Assembly (NCBI RefSeq): GCF_905147045.1
Contig: NC_065905.1
Location: 10,292,001-10,356,000, forward strand
DNA: 64,000 nucleotides
Direction: 5' to 3'
From: Nymphalis io
Taxonomy: Eukaryota > Arthropoda > Insecta > Lepidoptera > Nymphalidae
Shown: piece by piece, positions 32,969 through 45,119 of the stretch
Layout: each line of letters starts with the position of its first letter
Numbering within the stretch: position 1 is the stretch's first letter
Program-made: the position numbers and the translations under genes
Notes under the pieces: model-generated
Databases searched by the model: none
Told to the model about the DNA's origin: nothing
Seen by the model: the letters and a program-made list of their open reading frames with translations, nothing else

Positions 32969-34780
32969 CAATATTATAATATTATTATTTAGATAATTTT
33001 ACAGAATAGCCCTTTAGTAGACTTTTATTTTCTGAAATAAGAGTAGTCGTAATTGAATCTTGCACTTATGAATTTAATGAATGACAAACACTTTTTTTAA
33101 GCTGTAACCCCACAGGTTGCTTTAAGCTTTAAGGTTTTTCCGAACCGAAGGTAGATTCAATATAAAAATGTATATTGAATAAAATTTTAAAAATAGAGTT
33201 TTATTTATAAAGGGAACAGGGATAAAATCAAACGATCAAATGACCGAGTCATCATATAAAATTGTTTTAATTTTTTATAACATAATTTTGATGATTTTCC
33301 TTGGATATAAAATAAATTGGTCCAATGTTTTTTTTTGTTGTTCAGAGTATATTAATAATTTTAAGCAATAGTTAAATTGTAGATTTAAATTTCAGTCATA
33401 ATAAAATTGTATTATATATTTTAAACGTTTCAATGAGAGAATTTGCATTGCTGTGCAAGTTAATGTTATCAGCCTTCTAAATATAATAAGAAGAACGTAA
33501 GAACTATTACTCTGTTTAACTTATTTTAGTGTTTTCTTTGAATAATTTTGAAATTGGAATTAGGTAGATTCCGTTTTGACCGACTCATTTAATTTATTAT
33601 CGCGCCTTCTTTATATATTTGAATTTGTTGTTTCTATATCTTTAAATGATTTTTAATATTGGAATGACATTCCGATTAAACTTACCTCCTTGTTTGGCTA
33701 TTGTGTCTTTTATTTTTTTGAAATTGGAATTACGTTTTGTTATACTTCATTCTGCATTTGTGTGTGTGTTTTGGAATGATTTTCATTTCGTTAATAGATA
33801 CATATACTTGAAGTTTATACAAAACGTACCCCTGCTCTATCGTAATAGTATGTTAGAGCCTTCTATGTGTGTGACTGTGAAACATGTCCGTGTTGTGAGG
33901 TAATGTGTTGTCACATTATTCAATGTCTCGCGCAGGGCGTAAGGGTACTCGTGAACAGAACTCATTAATTTTTTATTACCTCGTCTCTAATAAGTATCGA
34001 TTTCTTACTTTTTAAAAGAAGCACTACACCTGTTAGGGTTCGTGGATCAAATCTAGCAAATTTGATTTTAAACTACGTCCGAAAGGATTGAGATGAAATT
34101 ATGTACAAAGATTTAATGATGTAGGTGTAGTCTATCTAGATATATTTACAAACTCTTATATGAAATATTTTAATTTCTTAAAAATTGTTGTTTTTTTTTT
34201 TTGTATTTTCTAATTGAAATCCAACTTCTTTCAGCCTAATATTCATAAAATTTTAAGTCGAATTTGATTGCTGTATTTTTATATATAACGTTTGAGTGAA
34301 AGTGAGCCTTTTAAGGCTGTTTTTTTCTTCCATGACTTTTAATAAGACAAAATTGAATAGATATTATACAGGTAATGAAAGTAGGTGAAATCGAAAGCTT
34401 AATTGTTAGGAACCTCGTTTAAGTTCTGGAATAATTTAATTGTAAATTATGGAGGTTACGTTTAAGTTATTGGACCGGTTCTGTATTTATCCATATATTA
34501 ATACGTGACCTTCGAAAATTATCGTACATTTTTAAAATTTATTATAAAAGGAACTTTATAATATAGATGCTCAAAATAATGAAATTGGTTTAATTATTTT
34601 AAATGTAAAAAAAAAATTACATCACACGATATACCTATTTATAAGTAATTCATTTACATTGAATTCCATACGGGTAGGTACCGACATTCCTTTTATTAAA
34701 ATTACAAATAATTTAACAAAATCATCCAAAAAATTCGACTTAAATATTGCCAGTGATAAAAAACATAGATAGATTCGATG
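32969..34780. other. AT-rich non-coding DNA
   Basis: No gene or repeat recognised in about 1.8 kb. Confidence 0.5.
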
Positions 34781-34960
34781 CTAAAGTATGTGGTCTATAT
34801 CGAAATTTCCAATATCCATGGCGGTGTGCGGTGGGTAGTGGGGTGTGGGGGGGAGTTAGAGGCGATGTTCGCGGCGCCTGCAGCCAGCGCCCGAGATAAG
34901 CGACGACCGACGCCCGTCCTATGAAATTATAGCACCCTCCTGACTTGGCTCGCAGTCTTG
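34781..34960 (-). other. GC-rich island with a Kozak-like ATG on the minus strand
   Basis: The 34815-34960 island (GGCGGTGTGCGGTGGGTAGT, GTTCGCGGCGCCTGCAGCC) stands out from AT-rich flanks. In minus sense it reads CACCGCCATGG, a near-ideal start context (ATG 34817-34819), but only MDIGNFDIDHIL precedes a TAG (34781-34783). A longer overlapping minus frame (34740-34997) is not recognised. It could be a 5' exon or promoter region of a host gene on the minus strand, or chance. Confidence 0.25.
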
Positions 34961-35512
34961 TTCGATCGAAATGGTCTTGTTTTCGTCTTATCTGCATACT
35001 TATTTATTTATTTAGATATCAATTAATAATCATTGTTAACAAATTTAAAATCCAATAAAAACTTTTTGATCAAATCAATTTAAGTTTCTACAGATGTTTG
35101 ATATTTTATCTACTAAGTATCTTATTTTATTGTGTAAAATATCTGTATTTTTTACATAAAATATGTTTTGTGGATTTCCAGCTACATATATATATATATA
35201 TAGCTTGATCAGTACAGATAATTAAGTATTCATATTAACTAAATATTATCTTTTAATATATTTAAATAAGAAACACTTCATAGTAGTTCATCTGATTCAT
35301 CTTATTTACTTACTTAGGTAACTGGAATTTTAAAAGCTTGTTATTATATAACAAGATTAAGATTTTTTTTGATAGGTGCAAGAATTTATGGCTACTAACT
35401 TTAGCTAAATTTGACCTTTTTTGAACAAATGACAACATTTCTATTAATGTTCATTATAAATGAAGAAATTTTTATTTAAATATTAATGCAGAAATAAATA
35501 TCTAAGCAAGAC
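34961..35512. other. AT-rich non-coding DNA with (AT)8 at 35186-35202
   Basis: Nothing else recognised. Confidence 0.5.
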
Positions 35513-35602
35513 ATGTTACCACACCGCGAGCTTCAAGAGGGTGTTCGGGTCGAGCTCTCCTCCGGGCCATTTGTCAGTGACAGGACGTCACAGAGGGTGA
35601 GT
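35513..35602 (+). CDS. Candidate short coding exon ending in a splice donor
   Basis: ATG at 35513 opens 28 codons (MLPHRELQEGVRVELSSGPF then VSDRTSQR). They end exactly in phase 0 at GAGG|GTGAGT (35597-35602), a strong 5' splice donor. Composition is GC-richer than the flanks, and a GGACGTCAC word lies inside. The residues match no family I know. The frame could instead continue to a stop at about 35651. No acceptor or partner exon was identified, so this rests on codon content and donor strength only. Confidence 0.25.
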
Positions 35603-36122
35603 CTCCCCACATTCCACCGCACGTTTGTGGTTTGTGCGCGATTGTACACGTAGCGACCAAAGTTGCTCGTGGACATTCGAACATTAACCGAATGGAATAT
35701 TCGCATTCGAATATATTCCAAATTTAAAAATGTATACTTATCTACATACAAATGAGAAAATTTCAAAAATCGAATGCTTATTCGTTTTTTTTTATTCTAA
35801 TTTGAAAAGGTCACCAACTTTTTCGTGTTCTGTAACACTTGTGCGGATTATTGTACTTACATATAAACGTGTTGGTCCTGAATTAAAGGCAACGTTCGGT
35901 ATTATGTACCCGACTGTCCCTTGCAGGCTAAGAAATGGTTTCGCGACGTTTTATATAAAACGTCTGTGTTCAAATTCATTATTAGGCTGAAAACGTTCAT
36001 TCAATATGACGAAATACAAAGAATAAGGCAATTAAAGTCGTTATTACTATATCATTTAATTAAAATATTTATATTCTTTATTAAATTAAAGTATTTAGTT
36101 ATAAGATGTAAATAGGTTACCT
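35603..36122. other. Non-coding, AT-rich
   Basis: GC-richer to about 35690, then AT-rich. No defensible gene. Confidence 0.4.
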
Positions 36123-36418
36123 TTTGTTTTATAGAATAGGAAGGCGGACGAGCATATTGATGGTAAGTGGTCACCAACGCCCATAGACATTGGCATTGTA
36201 AGAAATGTTAACCATCGCTTACATAGCCAATGCGCCACCAACCTTGGAAACTCAGATTTTATGCCCCTTGTGCCTGTAATTACACTGGCTCGCTCACCCT
36301 TCAAACCGGAACACAACAATACCAAGTACTGCTGTGTTATGTGTGTGCGGTAGAATATCTGATGAGTGAGTGGTATCTACCCAGACGAGCTTGCACAAAG
36401 CCCTACCGCCACTAATAG
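36123..36418 (-). repeat. Lep1-like element, complete with a 12-bp internal deletion
   Basis: From TTTTATAGAATAGGAAGGCG to AAGCCCTACCGCCACTAATA. It lacks the ATGGGCCACC word of the consensus and has a small insertion at TGTTATGTGTGTGCGG. Confidence 0.85.
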
Positions 36419-36839
36419 TACTGCATAACTGCAGTAGTAACGTTTTTTTTTTTTTGCAAAATTCTTAACTTAAATTCTATGTTCATCGATGCAATAATAT
36501 TGATGTAAGGTAGGTGGGTATCCAAAATTTTAGCAACCTAACCGCTTTGTATGGCCGAGATCAGACGTTGGCCGAGATAGCTGCCGGCTCTCAGCTCGTT
36601 GACTGGTTGAGTCGATTGAAATGTCTTTGAACTAGACCGAAACACTGTTTCTATTATACAAGGTTTTTTTTATAAATGTAGAAAGCTACAAAAAACTACA
36701 ACTTATCTAAATAAAAAGAGTAGAATTAAATGTGTAAAATCATAGTCAAAATTAATAAGCACTTTCTAGTGTTCAAAAATTTATTAAAATTTAAATTAAT
36801 AAGACTTATTACGTAGTAATTATATTATTTACAAGCTAG
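36419..36839. other. AT-rich non-coding DNA
   Basis: Nothing recognised. Confidence 0.5.
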
Positions 36840-37730
36840 ATTGAAATTTTGAACATCATTGTACTGAATTTCAAATCACGGTTGAGCATAACTGTACATA
36901 TAAACTTTAAATCAATATAATTTAAAAACAGTGGAAATCCTTTTTTCGAGGAGAAGGTAAGTCCATATATTAATAAAATATATGGTAACATTAACAAATC
37001 TAATATGGATGTTAAAACAAACACAATTCTGAACACAACTGTACTTTGTCAAACAGTATCGTAAAGGAATGTACTGAGCAAATTCTAATCAAAGTTGAGC
37101 ACAACTGTACCTGTCAACTTTAAACTATATGGTTATAAGCATATGGATACGGAAATGATTTTTTATCCTATCCATAGATATCAGACACTTTTAACCACAA
37201 CTGTTCTTTGTCAAACTACTACACGATTTCAAACCACATCTACTGGTGGTAGAGCTTTGTGCAAGCCCGTCTGGGTAGATACCATCCACTCATCAGATAT
37301 TCTACCGCAAAACAGCAGTAGTTGTATTGTTGTGTTCCGGCTTGAAGGGTGAGCGAGCCAGTGTAATTACAGGCACAAGCGGCATAAAATCTAAGTTTCC
37401 AAGATTGGTGACGTATTAGCTATGTAAGCGATGGTTAACATTTCTTACAATGCCAATGTCTAAGGGCGTTGGTGACCACTTACCGTCAGGTGGGCTATAT
37501 GCTCGTCCGCCTTCCTATTCTATAAAAAAAAACAACTGTACTTGTAAACTTAAAAATAATAAACATATGTACATAGAAAAGTTATTTTTATCCTATCTAA
37601 ACATAAAAGACAAACACAATTCTGACCACAATTGTACTTCATCAAACACTTTCGTACAGAAGTGTACAAGATAATATCAAAACGAAGCGGATTTGAACGC
37701 AACTGTATCAGGTAGTGTTTGACAAGTAAC
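36840..37730. repeat. Imperfect tandem repeat array, about 200-bp period, split by a Lep1-like element
   Basis: Two alternating words recur: 'gagcacaactgtac...aactttaaa' (about 36882, 37097, 37533 and a weak copy near 37697) and 'ctgaacacaactgtactttgtcaaac' variants (about 37027, 37197, 37623). The word 'tttttatcctatc' also recurs (37159, 37588). The Lep1-like copy at 37241-37533 sits between 'ttcaaaccacat' and 'caactgtac', interrupting one unit. Coding capacity is nil. I do not recognise it as a known satellite. Confidence 0.65.
37241..37533 (+). repeat. Lep1-like element, complete, inserted in a tandem array
   Basis: Runs from CTACTGGTGGTAGAGCTTTG to GTCCGCCTTCCTATTCTATA and nine A's. It is close to full length and is younger than the array it interrupts. 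Confidence 0.88.
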
Positions 37731-39296
37731 GTTAAGCTGCTAGAATATGACAAAGAAGCACATACATACATACATCTGTCATATAGTCAGACTGCGCAAT
37801 GCGGACAGAATCATCCGAACCTCGCATCCTCTGACTGAGTCTAGAATTTATTTATTATTGCGCCATTACAAACGGCTTCTGAGTGAATTTTACGATATCC
37901 ACTTTTATGTGTAACTGAGAAACGTAATATCTAAGGTCCTGATAACTAAGCCAAAGATTTAGGAACAGACTATAATATAAAAGTAAATATTTTCGTTCGA
38001 AAATATTGATAATAAATAATAAAAAGATTTTGTAACATTATTTTCACATATCTTATTAATTTTTTCATTTCAGAACGAGTACGAACGATACGTCACATGC
38101 CAGCTCCCTTATAATAACATATATATATGATTATAAATAAATTAAGATAACGCTGCTATATTTAACGGGATTTACTCTATAAAAATACATCAATTATTAT
38201 TAACTTTAACTTAACTAAATTCGACTTAGAATTTATCCGACATATTATTCCAAAATCCTCTTTTAACTAGATACACAGGATAACAAAGAACAGTTCCCGA
38301 GGTAAGTTTCTTACTCTGGACAAAACATTCTAATTTTACTCGTAAGTCCCGAGTAGCCGCACTATTATATCCTGTAAGGCGATTACACCCCCCGAATTGA
38401 TCCCTCTGCGCCGCCCTTCATCCTGACTTACGGCAGGGATCCAAAGGAATTTAAGGAAATACTCCTAGTAACTGTGAGTATATCTGTATATCTTATGGAC
38501 CATGGTTTACGTTCGGGAACCGGTGACTTTTGCTAGGATTTGTTTTTTTTTTTATTTTGCTTTTAGCTCGACATTATGATTTTGAAATAGATATGAAAAA
38601 GAGTGCTTATTGAAATATCAATTTAAGATTTATAAGTCGATAATAGTGATGTTTCTTTCCTTACTTTAAAGATCCAATGGTTTTTTTTTTAAATTATAGT
38701 TTACACCTAAGTATGCAGATTCAATATATTATAAGCATAACGACTTGATATTTTATTCAAAATCAAATATATATTAAGGCAAAATGTTACACTTCTGTCA
38801 AATGATGATGACATCAGTTGCATGTCCAGTTATTTTTTAATAATAAGGCAAAGAATAATTACGTACGTCCCAGTATTATATTTCAATCAATTCACAACAA
38901 AATATAGTTCATATTACTCTGTTACGCTCAGCCTCAAGATGGCGTCACCTGCAGGGCGACAACAGACATTAAACGCTTGTTATTGCAGTCTTTAATACAT
39001 TAAGTCACCACTACACATGAAGTGTAATGAAATTAATACACCTTTTATTATTTTATTTAAGTTAATTAATTCTTTAATGATATCACAAATCGTTAGATAG
39101 ACACATAATTGGTTTTGTACTTAAAGTTTTGTAATTTATATTTTAATAGTTTGTGCTCCCAGTTTTGCCGGATTGTGTCGTGAGGATGGGGGGCGTTAGG
39201 TAGCATATGTCCTTTTATGTACTCCTCGCAACGTGTATGAAAATCTTCATGATTATTGAGTAGGAGCTTAGGATGTAATAGGTATGATCAAAAACA
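37731..39296. other. AT-rich non-coding DNA
   Basis: A less AT-rich patch is at 38310-38530. A weak CTCF-like word, CCTCAAGATGGCGTCA, is at 38932-38947. A family-G-like patch is at 39150-39270 (GGATGGGGGGCGTTAGG). No gene. Confidence 0.45.
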
Positions 39297-39490
39297 ACTG
39301 CCTCGTTAATAAAGTGGCGAGTGAAAAGGCCGCAGAAACCGAGGTTCTGAGTTCAAAACCCGGGTACGGGTTAATAAACCATTACAAAGTTATTGAGTTT
39401 ATGCGGATTGATGGAAGTTTCTAACTGATTTTGGCCACGAGTTGGTCAACTCAAGAAATCTATTAGAAAAATATCCTAGCTGATATTATA
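39297..39490 (+). repeat. SINE-C, old degenerate copy
   Basis: CTGCCTCGTTAATAAAGTGG, GAGTTCAAAACCCGGG (B box), 'acaaagttattgagttt' and 'ctgattttggccacgag' in SINE-C order, with internal deletions. It lies only 80 bp from a young copy in the same orientation. Confidence 0.6.
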
Positions 39491-39567
39491 AATGTGAATA
39501 ATCATGACATTTAATCTACACGTTGGGGTACCTAAGGACCTGGCCTACCTATCTTCCCACCTTACGC

Positions 39568-39947
39568 TCTACCGCGTTGACTGCCTCGTTGGTCCATTGG
39601 CTTGATGTAAGGCCGCAGATCCGGAGGTCCTGGGTTCAATTCCCAGGTCGGCCAATAAAAAAGTTATTGGGTTTTTATGTCAGAAAATTCTCAGTAGCAG
39701 CCCGTTGAAGTAAGAAGTTGGAAGTGTGTACACTCCTGTGCCTCGGAAGTACTCTAAGCCGCTGGTCCTGCGCCTGAACTCTTTCCGGTCGAATCGGATA
39801 GCCGTCCCATCGGATTATGAGAGTTAGGGAATAGACAGTGCACCTCACACTTGCACTATAATATCTCCTGCGTAGTTGGCTAATCTTGAGATTGGCCGCC
39901 GTGGCCGAAATCGGTCTGGAGGACATTATTATTATTATCTACCGCGT
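39568..39947 (+). repeat. SINE-C, full length, 10-bp target-site duplication
   Basis: TCTACCGCGT at 39568-39577 and 39938-39947. Head GACTGCCTCGTTGGTCCATT, B box GGTTCAATTCC (39632-39642), end GGCCGCCGTGGCCGAAATCG and tail of ATT units. Well preserved. Confidence 0.9.
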
Positions 39948-42348
39948 GTATTATTAGTAAGGTAGTATAGATTTTAATTATTTAATACAGTGAACATCGC
40001 TTTTTAGGTTCTGCGATGAGTGTCGAACTGGTTCATATTGAGCTCTAGTGAACTCTCAATGTAAAAACACAAAGCGACTGTGCACCAATAAACACGTACC
40101 TTCGTAGGTCGTAGATTTATAATTACAAAGATGCAAATGTGCTTAATCTATCTTAAAGACACCAAAAAGTAATTAATGAAAATGTTTTGAAACTACGCTT
40201 TCAGAATTTAGCCTTTACCTAGAGATACCTACATGTATGGCAAAAACATGGATACAGAATACAGATACAATATCTATTAATCAACACCTAGCCTGAGCCA
40301 GGGTTAATCCACCAATCAGAAACCAGGAATCCGACCCTTCACACCAGAGGCGAGAAATACGACACCTTTAAACTTAAATGTCAAAAACATCATAAAATAA
40401 CTACCAATTTGATCGAATATTAGACTGTATTACTAGAGCATAGAGTTGAAATCACGTTGACGGAATAAGGTGTGAAAACTGACGCCTATAACCGTATTGC
40501 TATTCATAAGGCTGGAAAAGATCAATCGACTGTATTGCAACGGAATAGGACTTCTTCTTGCTCGCTCATTTCATTCCATTGTGAGTGACGTGTTTATCGA
40601 AATTGTATCTTATTAGTTGAGCTGTAGGCTTGTTTTTAAATGTAGATACTGGTGTTAAATTTAACACCTAGTTTCTGTTCTTTGTGTGCACTGTTACTAT
40701 TGGTTGGTGTGGGATTATACTGGAATTATATCGTTATAGTTCGTCATAGCTGGCTGGATACTATTGGTAGTATTCGAAATTCAAATGATAAATCCATTTT
40801 TTTAAACTATAAATATTCATTAACACTAACCTATTGTTACAAATAGTCTGTGGATGTACTCTTTTTAATAATCGTTCAAGTAAGTTTGGCAAGTTGAGTT
40901 TTCTAAAATATATCTACTTGAACAAACGAAATTCTAAGTTAAATACAGGTTAGCTTCATAAAGTTATAATCACTTTATTATGCTTTATGATAAGTCAAAC
41001 TATTTAATGAGCATCAAAACATATTTTGTATCTACATATGTCGGTATGTGCTATCATTACGCTAAGCAGTATAGAGTTCAGATTAAATATGACACACTTG
41101 TAAATTACTATAATGACCATTATTAATTGAACCCTTTTATATTTCTACGACCTAATTTATAATCCATTTAACATTTAATGGCTTAAAACATCTACTCATT
41201 TTTTTAAATAGAATGCTTATACATAAAATATATTTTTTAAATCAAATACATTCGTAATAAAAACGTTTTAAAACGTATCGATTCTGATTATTGATAGACG
41301 TTTGAATTTGGAATGTTACATTTTTAATTAGCTCCCTTTCTTTTTCACCGACGGGGCTGTCGCACGGCCGGGTGAACTTATAACTTTTTAATTTTTCTAT
41401 CCAACCTCTTTCGAGTCCGATATCACGTTACAATGTTTCGGTTAGAAAACATGCTTGTGACATGGGATCTATGACGGTTGTTTTTTTTTAATCGGCTTAA
41501 CTTTATACAGAAACTTCATTAGCTATCGGTTTCACTTTTGTATCTTGATCGGTTGTAGGTTTGAATTGAAAATGATCTCAAGAACTTCGGTTAATACGAT
41601 ATGATTTGAGCATGGGTTTGGCGGTAAATCTTTTAAAGGAATCTTGTTAGAGTAAAATTGACAGTTGGGAAAAACAAGGCATAGAGAAATTGCTATTTTT
41701 TAATTATTTTTTTTGTTTCTGTTTTTTTTTTTCAATTTAAATAAAGATCGTGGGTAGGTATCTGCGTTAAGGTACAGTTTTGTATTTTTTTATTAATATT
41801 TATAGCTATTAAAATGTTCGTATTAGGCTGTATAGCAGTGGACTTTTTTCAATAAAGACAAAATAAAATAAAGGCAGGTAGACTGCCTACCGCACTTATG
41901 ATATTAAGCTACTGCGTTCATTGTTAGATAATTCGTCCGTTTTTTTACAATAACACCGTAATTTTTACTTCATGCCTGATTAGATAACTTTTAATATAAG
42001 CCGCAGTCGGTAGCCTGTATGCGTACAGGCGTTAATAATCATTAAATTTACATTTTTTTTGACGTTAATGGCTGTTCTTCCTTAACTTTTTCTATCTCTA
42101 TGTAATTACTGTTTGAAATAATTTTTTGCATTTTTTATGCAATTATATTATTGTGTGTGCTCGTAATTTTATATGCTTCCTCTCGGATGGAGAAGTGCAA
42201 CTAGTGCGAGGCTCTACTAAGGGAGGGACGTAAACATATTCTTCGATAAATTTGATTGTTATAAAATAAAATTCTTACTGTGGTTTTAAAATGTTTAAAT
42301 ATTTTTAATTTAATTATTTCTTAATTAAAAATGAGTTTGTTTTGTAAA
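39948..42348. other. AT-rich non-coding DNA
   Basis: 2.4 kb with no recognised gene. 41829-41875 (GCTGTATAGCAGTGGACTTT then AATAAAG and A-rich) looks like a LINE 3' end. Homopolymer T-runs are near 41710 and 42051. Confidence 0.45.
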
Positions 42349-42550
42349 ATGATGGTAAATGGTCACCACCGGACTTGACGCTGTAAGAAATATTAACTAT
42401 ATAACTACAACAAAATTTTAAGATATTTATTAATTAAAAAAAATCAAAATTGAACGGCCTATATGGGATATGACAAGAAAAATGAATGGAGGGGAAAACA
42501 AACTGCACCAACCCCTAAATAAATGAGATAAGGGCAAGCGAGGGATGAAG
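42349..42550. repeat. Lep1-like fragment (42349-42405) and LINE-tail-like patch (42450-42550)
   Basis: GATGGTAAATGGTCACCACC and GCTGTAAGAAATATTAACTA are Lep1-like in minus sense. GGGGAAAACAAACTGCACCA then AAGGGCAAGCGAGGGATGAA resembles a retrotransposon 3' end; I cannot assign it. Confidence 0.35.
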
Positions 42551-42704
42551 ATGAAACGTAAATACAACATAACAAAAAATAATTAAGATATTTTGTTTGT
42601 TGTACAATAAATATAATATTAATTAAACGTTAATTGATGAAATTTTATAATGTATAAAAACTGTCTACAATGTATGTTTGTGTGTTGTTTAATGAACTAC
42701 TATC

Positions 42705-42815
42705 AAAATCAATATATTTTTTATTCAAATATACTTTTAAAAGTATGAATCAGCCGGTTCGGAATGTAGATTCTACCGAGAAGAACCGGCAAGAAACTCA
42801 GTGACTACTCTTTTT
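42705..42815 (+). repeat. Family H copy, best preserved
   Basis: TATTTTTTATTCAAATATAC, CCGGTTCGGAATGTAGATTC, TACCGAGAAGAACCGGCAAG and AAACTCAGTG, then a T-run. Common lepidopteran repeat, possibly a LINE or SINE 3' part. Confidence 0.55.
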
Positions 42816-42848
42816 TTTTTTTAAAAAACAAATTATCAAATGCAATGA

Positions 42849-43140
42849 AGAAATGGCCTAGTGGTAGGAACGCGTGAATCTTTACCGATGATCGTGGATT
42901 CAAACCCGGGCAACACTGAATTTTCATGTGCATAATTTGTGATTATAATTCATCTCGTGTTTGACAGTGAATGAAAACATCGTGAGGAAACCTGAATGTG
43001 TCTAATTTCACTGAAAATGCCACATGTGTATTCATTTCGCATTGGAGCAACGTGATGGAATAAGCTCCAAAACCTTCTCCTCGAAAAGGGAGAGGAGGCC
43101 TTAGCCCAGTTGTGGGACAGTCACAGGCTGTTATTATATT
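42849..43140 (+). repeat. SINE-A, full length
   Basis: A box TGGCCTAGTGG (42853-42863), B box GGATTCAAACCCGGG, full body with small deletions (CCACATGTGTATTCATTTCG), end CACAGGCTGTTATTAT. The usual TTACGG tail is replaced by AT-rich sequence. Confidence 0.82.
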
Positions 43141-44239
43141 ATATAATAATATCCTCGCATATATAAAGAACTTATTACATGTAGAAGTACTCGGGCTTTA
43201 ACCGCTATCATACGTTTATTTTTATTCTTACACCTGTTGTGGTCGCGAGCTGACTCAGATGGTCAGAGGGACCATGACAGGTGCTCCAAACCTCAACTAA
43301 GATAATAAAAAATATATAATCACATATTAAATTAGAGTAATACATAAAAACGAAAGTTTAAAGTATATATAGAGATTGTTTATCTAATTAAGTGTTGTAA
43401 GCACTAAAAACAAATTAATATTGTGCACTATAGTTATAAAAATAAAAAATAATATCGAAATGATAAAAAAACAAAGGGATATTAATAGCAGCGACGGTAA
43501 TGACCTAGCTGGGGTAATGCGAGACCGACCCCTCGTCGAAAGCCCTACAGGACGTAAGTAGGTAGGTATCCTACGTTCGTGCTACTTTAAATATTATTTT
43601 TGTCTTTCCTTTTCCACTATCTTATGTATATTTAAAAAAATGAGTTTTATATTATCCAATTTGCTGTAACTCACCGCTAGATGGCGCTACAAAACATTCA
43701 CTTTTAAAATAATCAAATAATTATACCTAGTTCCAACTCAAAACATTTTTAATCTGACATATAAATAGATATATAACTACATTTTTATTGTACACAATAT
43801 ACATAAAAAAGAAATACAGGAGTCATTATCATTGAAATAAATGTTCATACAATACAGCGGCTTTATCGCGTAGCAGTGATCTCTTCCAGACAACCTTAGG
43901 GTTAGACCTTTGCAGTAATTGTAATGGCCAGGAGGTGCAATAAAATATATGTACCTACCTACTATTTGTAGGCCTAACACCTACCTCATGCCTACCATAA
44001 AGAACATCAGATTAAGTGGTTTTTTTTTTTTTATCGAAACCAAATTAATTTTTTATAGTTCTGCAACTTATATAGCTAAATGTTATTTCTACTCAATAAT
44101 ATATATTAATACCAAAATTAACAAACATAGTGTATTAGACATATATAAGTAAAAGTAAAATCTATTTTCTAAAAGTGCCAAGTTAGTTAATAGGTACCAA
44201 AGAAAATTGAACTGGGTATGAAATGTGAAACGCATTTCA
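43141..44239. other. AT-rich non-coding DNA
   Basis: A GC-richer patch is at 43486-43575. A strong CTCF-like site is at 43674 (see separate entry). No gene. Confidence 0.45.
43674..43689 (+). promoter_or_regulatory. Strong CTCF-like motif
   Basis: CCGCTAGATGGCGCTA matches the CTCF core at all constrained positions (CCRSYAGRKGGCGCTA). Its left flank 'gtaactca' resembles the copy at 1486, so the motif may travel inside a repeat. Insects do have CTCF. Binding is not shown. Confidence 0.4.
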
Positions 44240-44420
44240 TACAAACATCCTGCAATGCGCGGCAACACCGAGGCCGGCGCGTTTGTGCTGTGGCTGTGCG
44301 CGTTTATGTTATGTTATGTTATGCCGAGTCGCGTATAAATAATGGAGCACGCCGGCACAACGCGCCGCTCGCTGTGGCCTAGGCGCCGCGCTGGCACTGG
44401 GAATGTGTGGAGTTGCTGTA
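44240..44420 (+). promoter_or_regulatory. GC-rich island with TATA box, candidate promoter
   Basis: A CpG-rich island (GCGCGGCAACACCGAGGCCG, GTGTGGCCTAGGCGCCGCG-like words) contains TATAAATAA at 44334-44342, preceded by (ATGTT)n (44305-44322). No TCAGT initiator is seen 25-35 bp downstream and no exon follows. Candidate only. Confidence 0.35.
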
Positions 44421-45119
44421 AAACTTTATTGCCATTTAAAAAAACTATCACATGTATTTATAGTGTACACTTATAATTCTAATGTTTAAAATAAATAGCA
44501 GAAATAATTAACTTTTAAAATGAGAAAATTATAAAAATATCATCTTGTTACGTATTTCCATAGAAAATATTTTTCGTAGTGGTTACGATGTGGCATGAAA
44601 TAAACACATCATATTTAAGCCCTTTCTGGCTTTATCCAGCGCGGCTTTGCCCGAAAAACGAATATTAATATTATAAATGTGTTTTGAATTATCCGAAAAA
44701 TTACATACCATATTTATTATCTGTGCTGTAAAAATTTGTGAATTATTTAATAAAGTTGAAAAAAAGTTAACGCTATTAAAAAACAATAATTTCTTGAAAT
44801 CCAAGGACAAGCTTAATTAGTGCGTTCATACATGAGGTCATTACCTTTTATAAATTTAATTACTACAGATATATAGTAATATATTAAAAACAAAAATATA
44901 CTTCCTTTTATACAGGTTGCCTTGATCACTGTAAGTGTTAAGGCTACCTTTGCATACTATATTTATTACTTGTTCTTTTATATATGTTTGTATATTGTGC
45001 GCAATAAATAAAAAATAAATTAAGATTTCGCATACTTTTTTGCTTATATGTTATTCTCTGCTTGTAAAAAGAATAACTTAGCAATACCCATGGCTTAAAA
45101 TAAAAATAGTAACGATATC
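44421..45119. other. AT-rich non-coding DNA
   Basis: CAGCGCGGCTTTGCCCGAAA at about 44637 is a family-G word. Nothing else. Confidence 0.45.

Noticed and set aside
34740..34997. Minus 85-residue frame in the GC-rich island as a gene
   Set aside because: The Pro/Thr/His-rich segment follows base composition. The island is reported, but the frame is not supported as protein.
36840..37730. CRISPR-like array
   Set aside because: The repeated words are imperfect, long-period and in eukaryotic AT-rich DNA with no short identical repeats and spacers.
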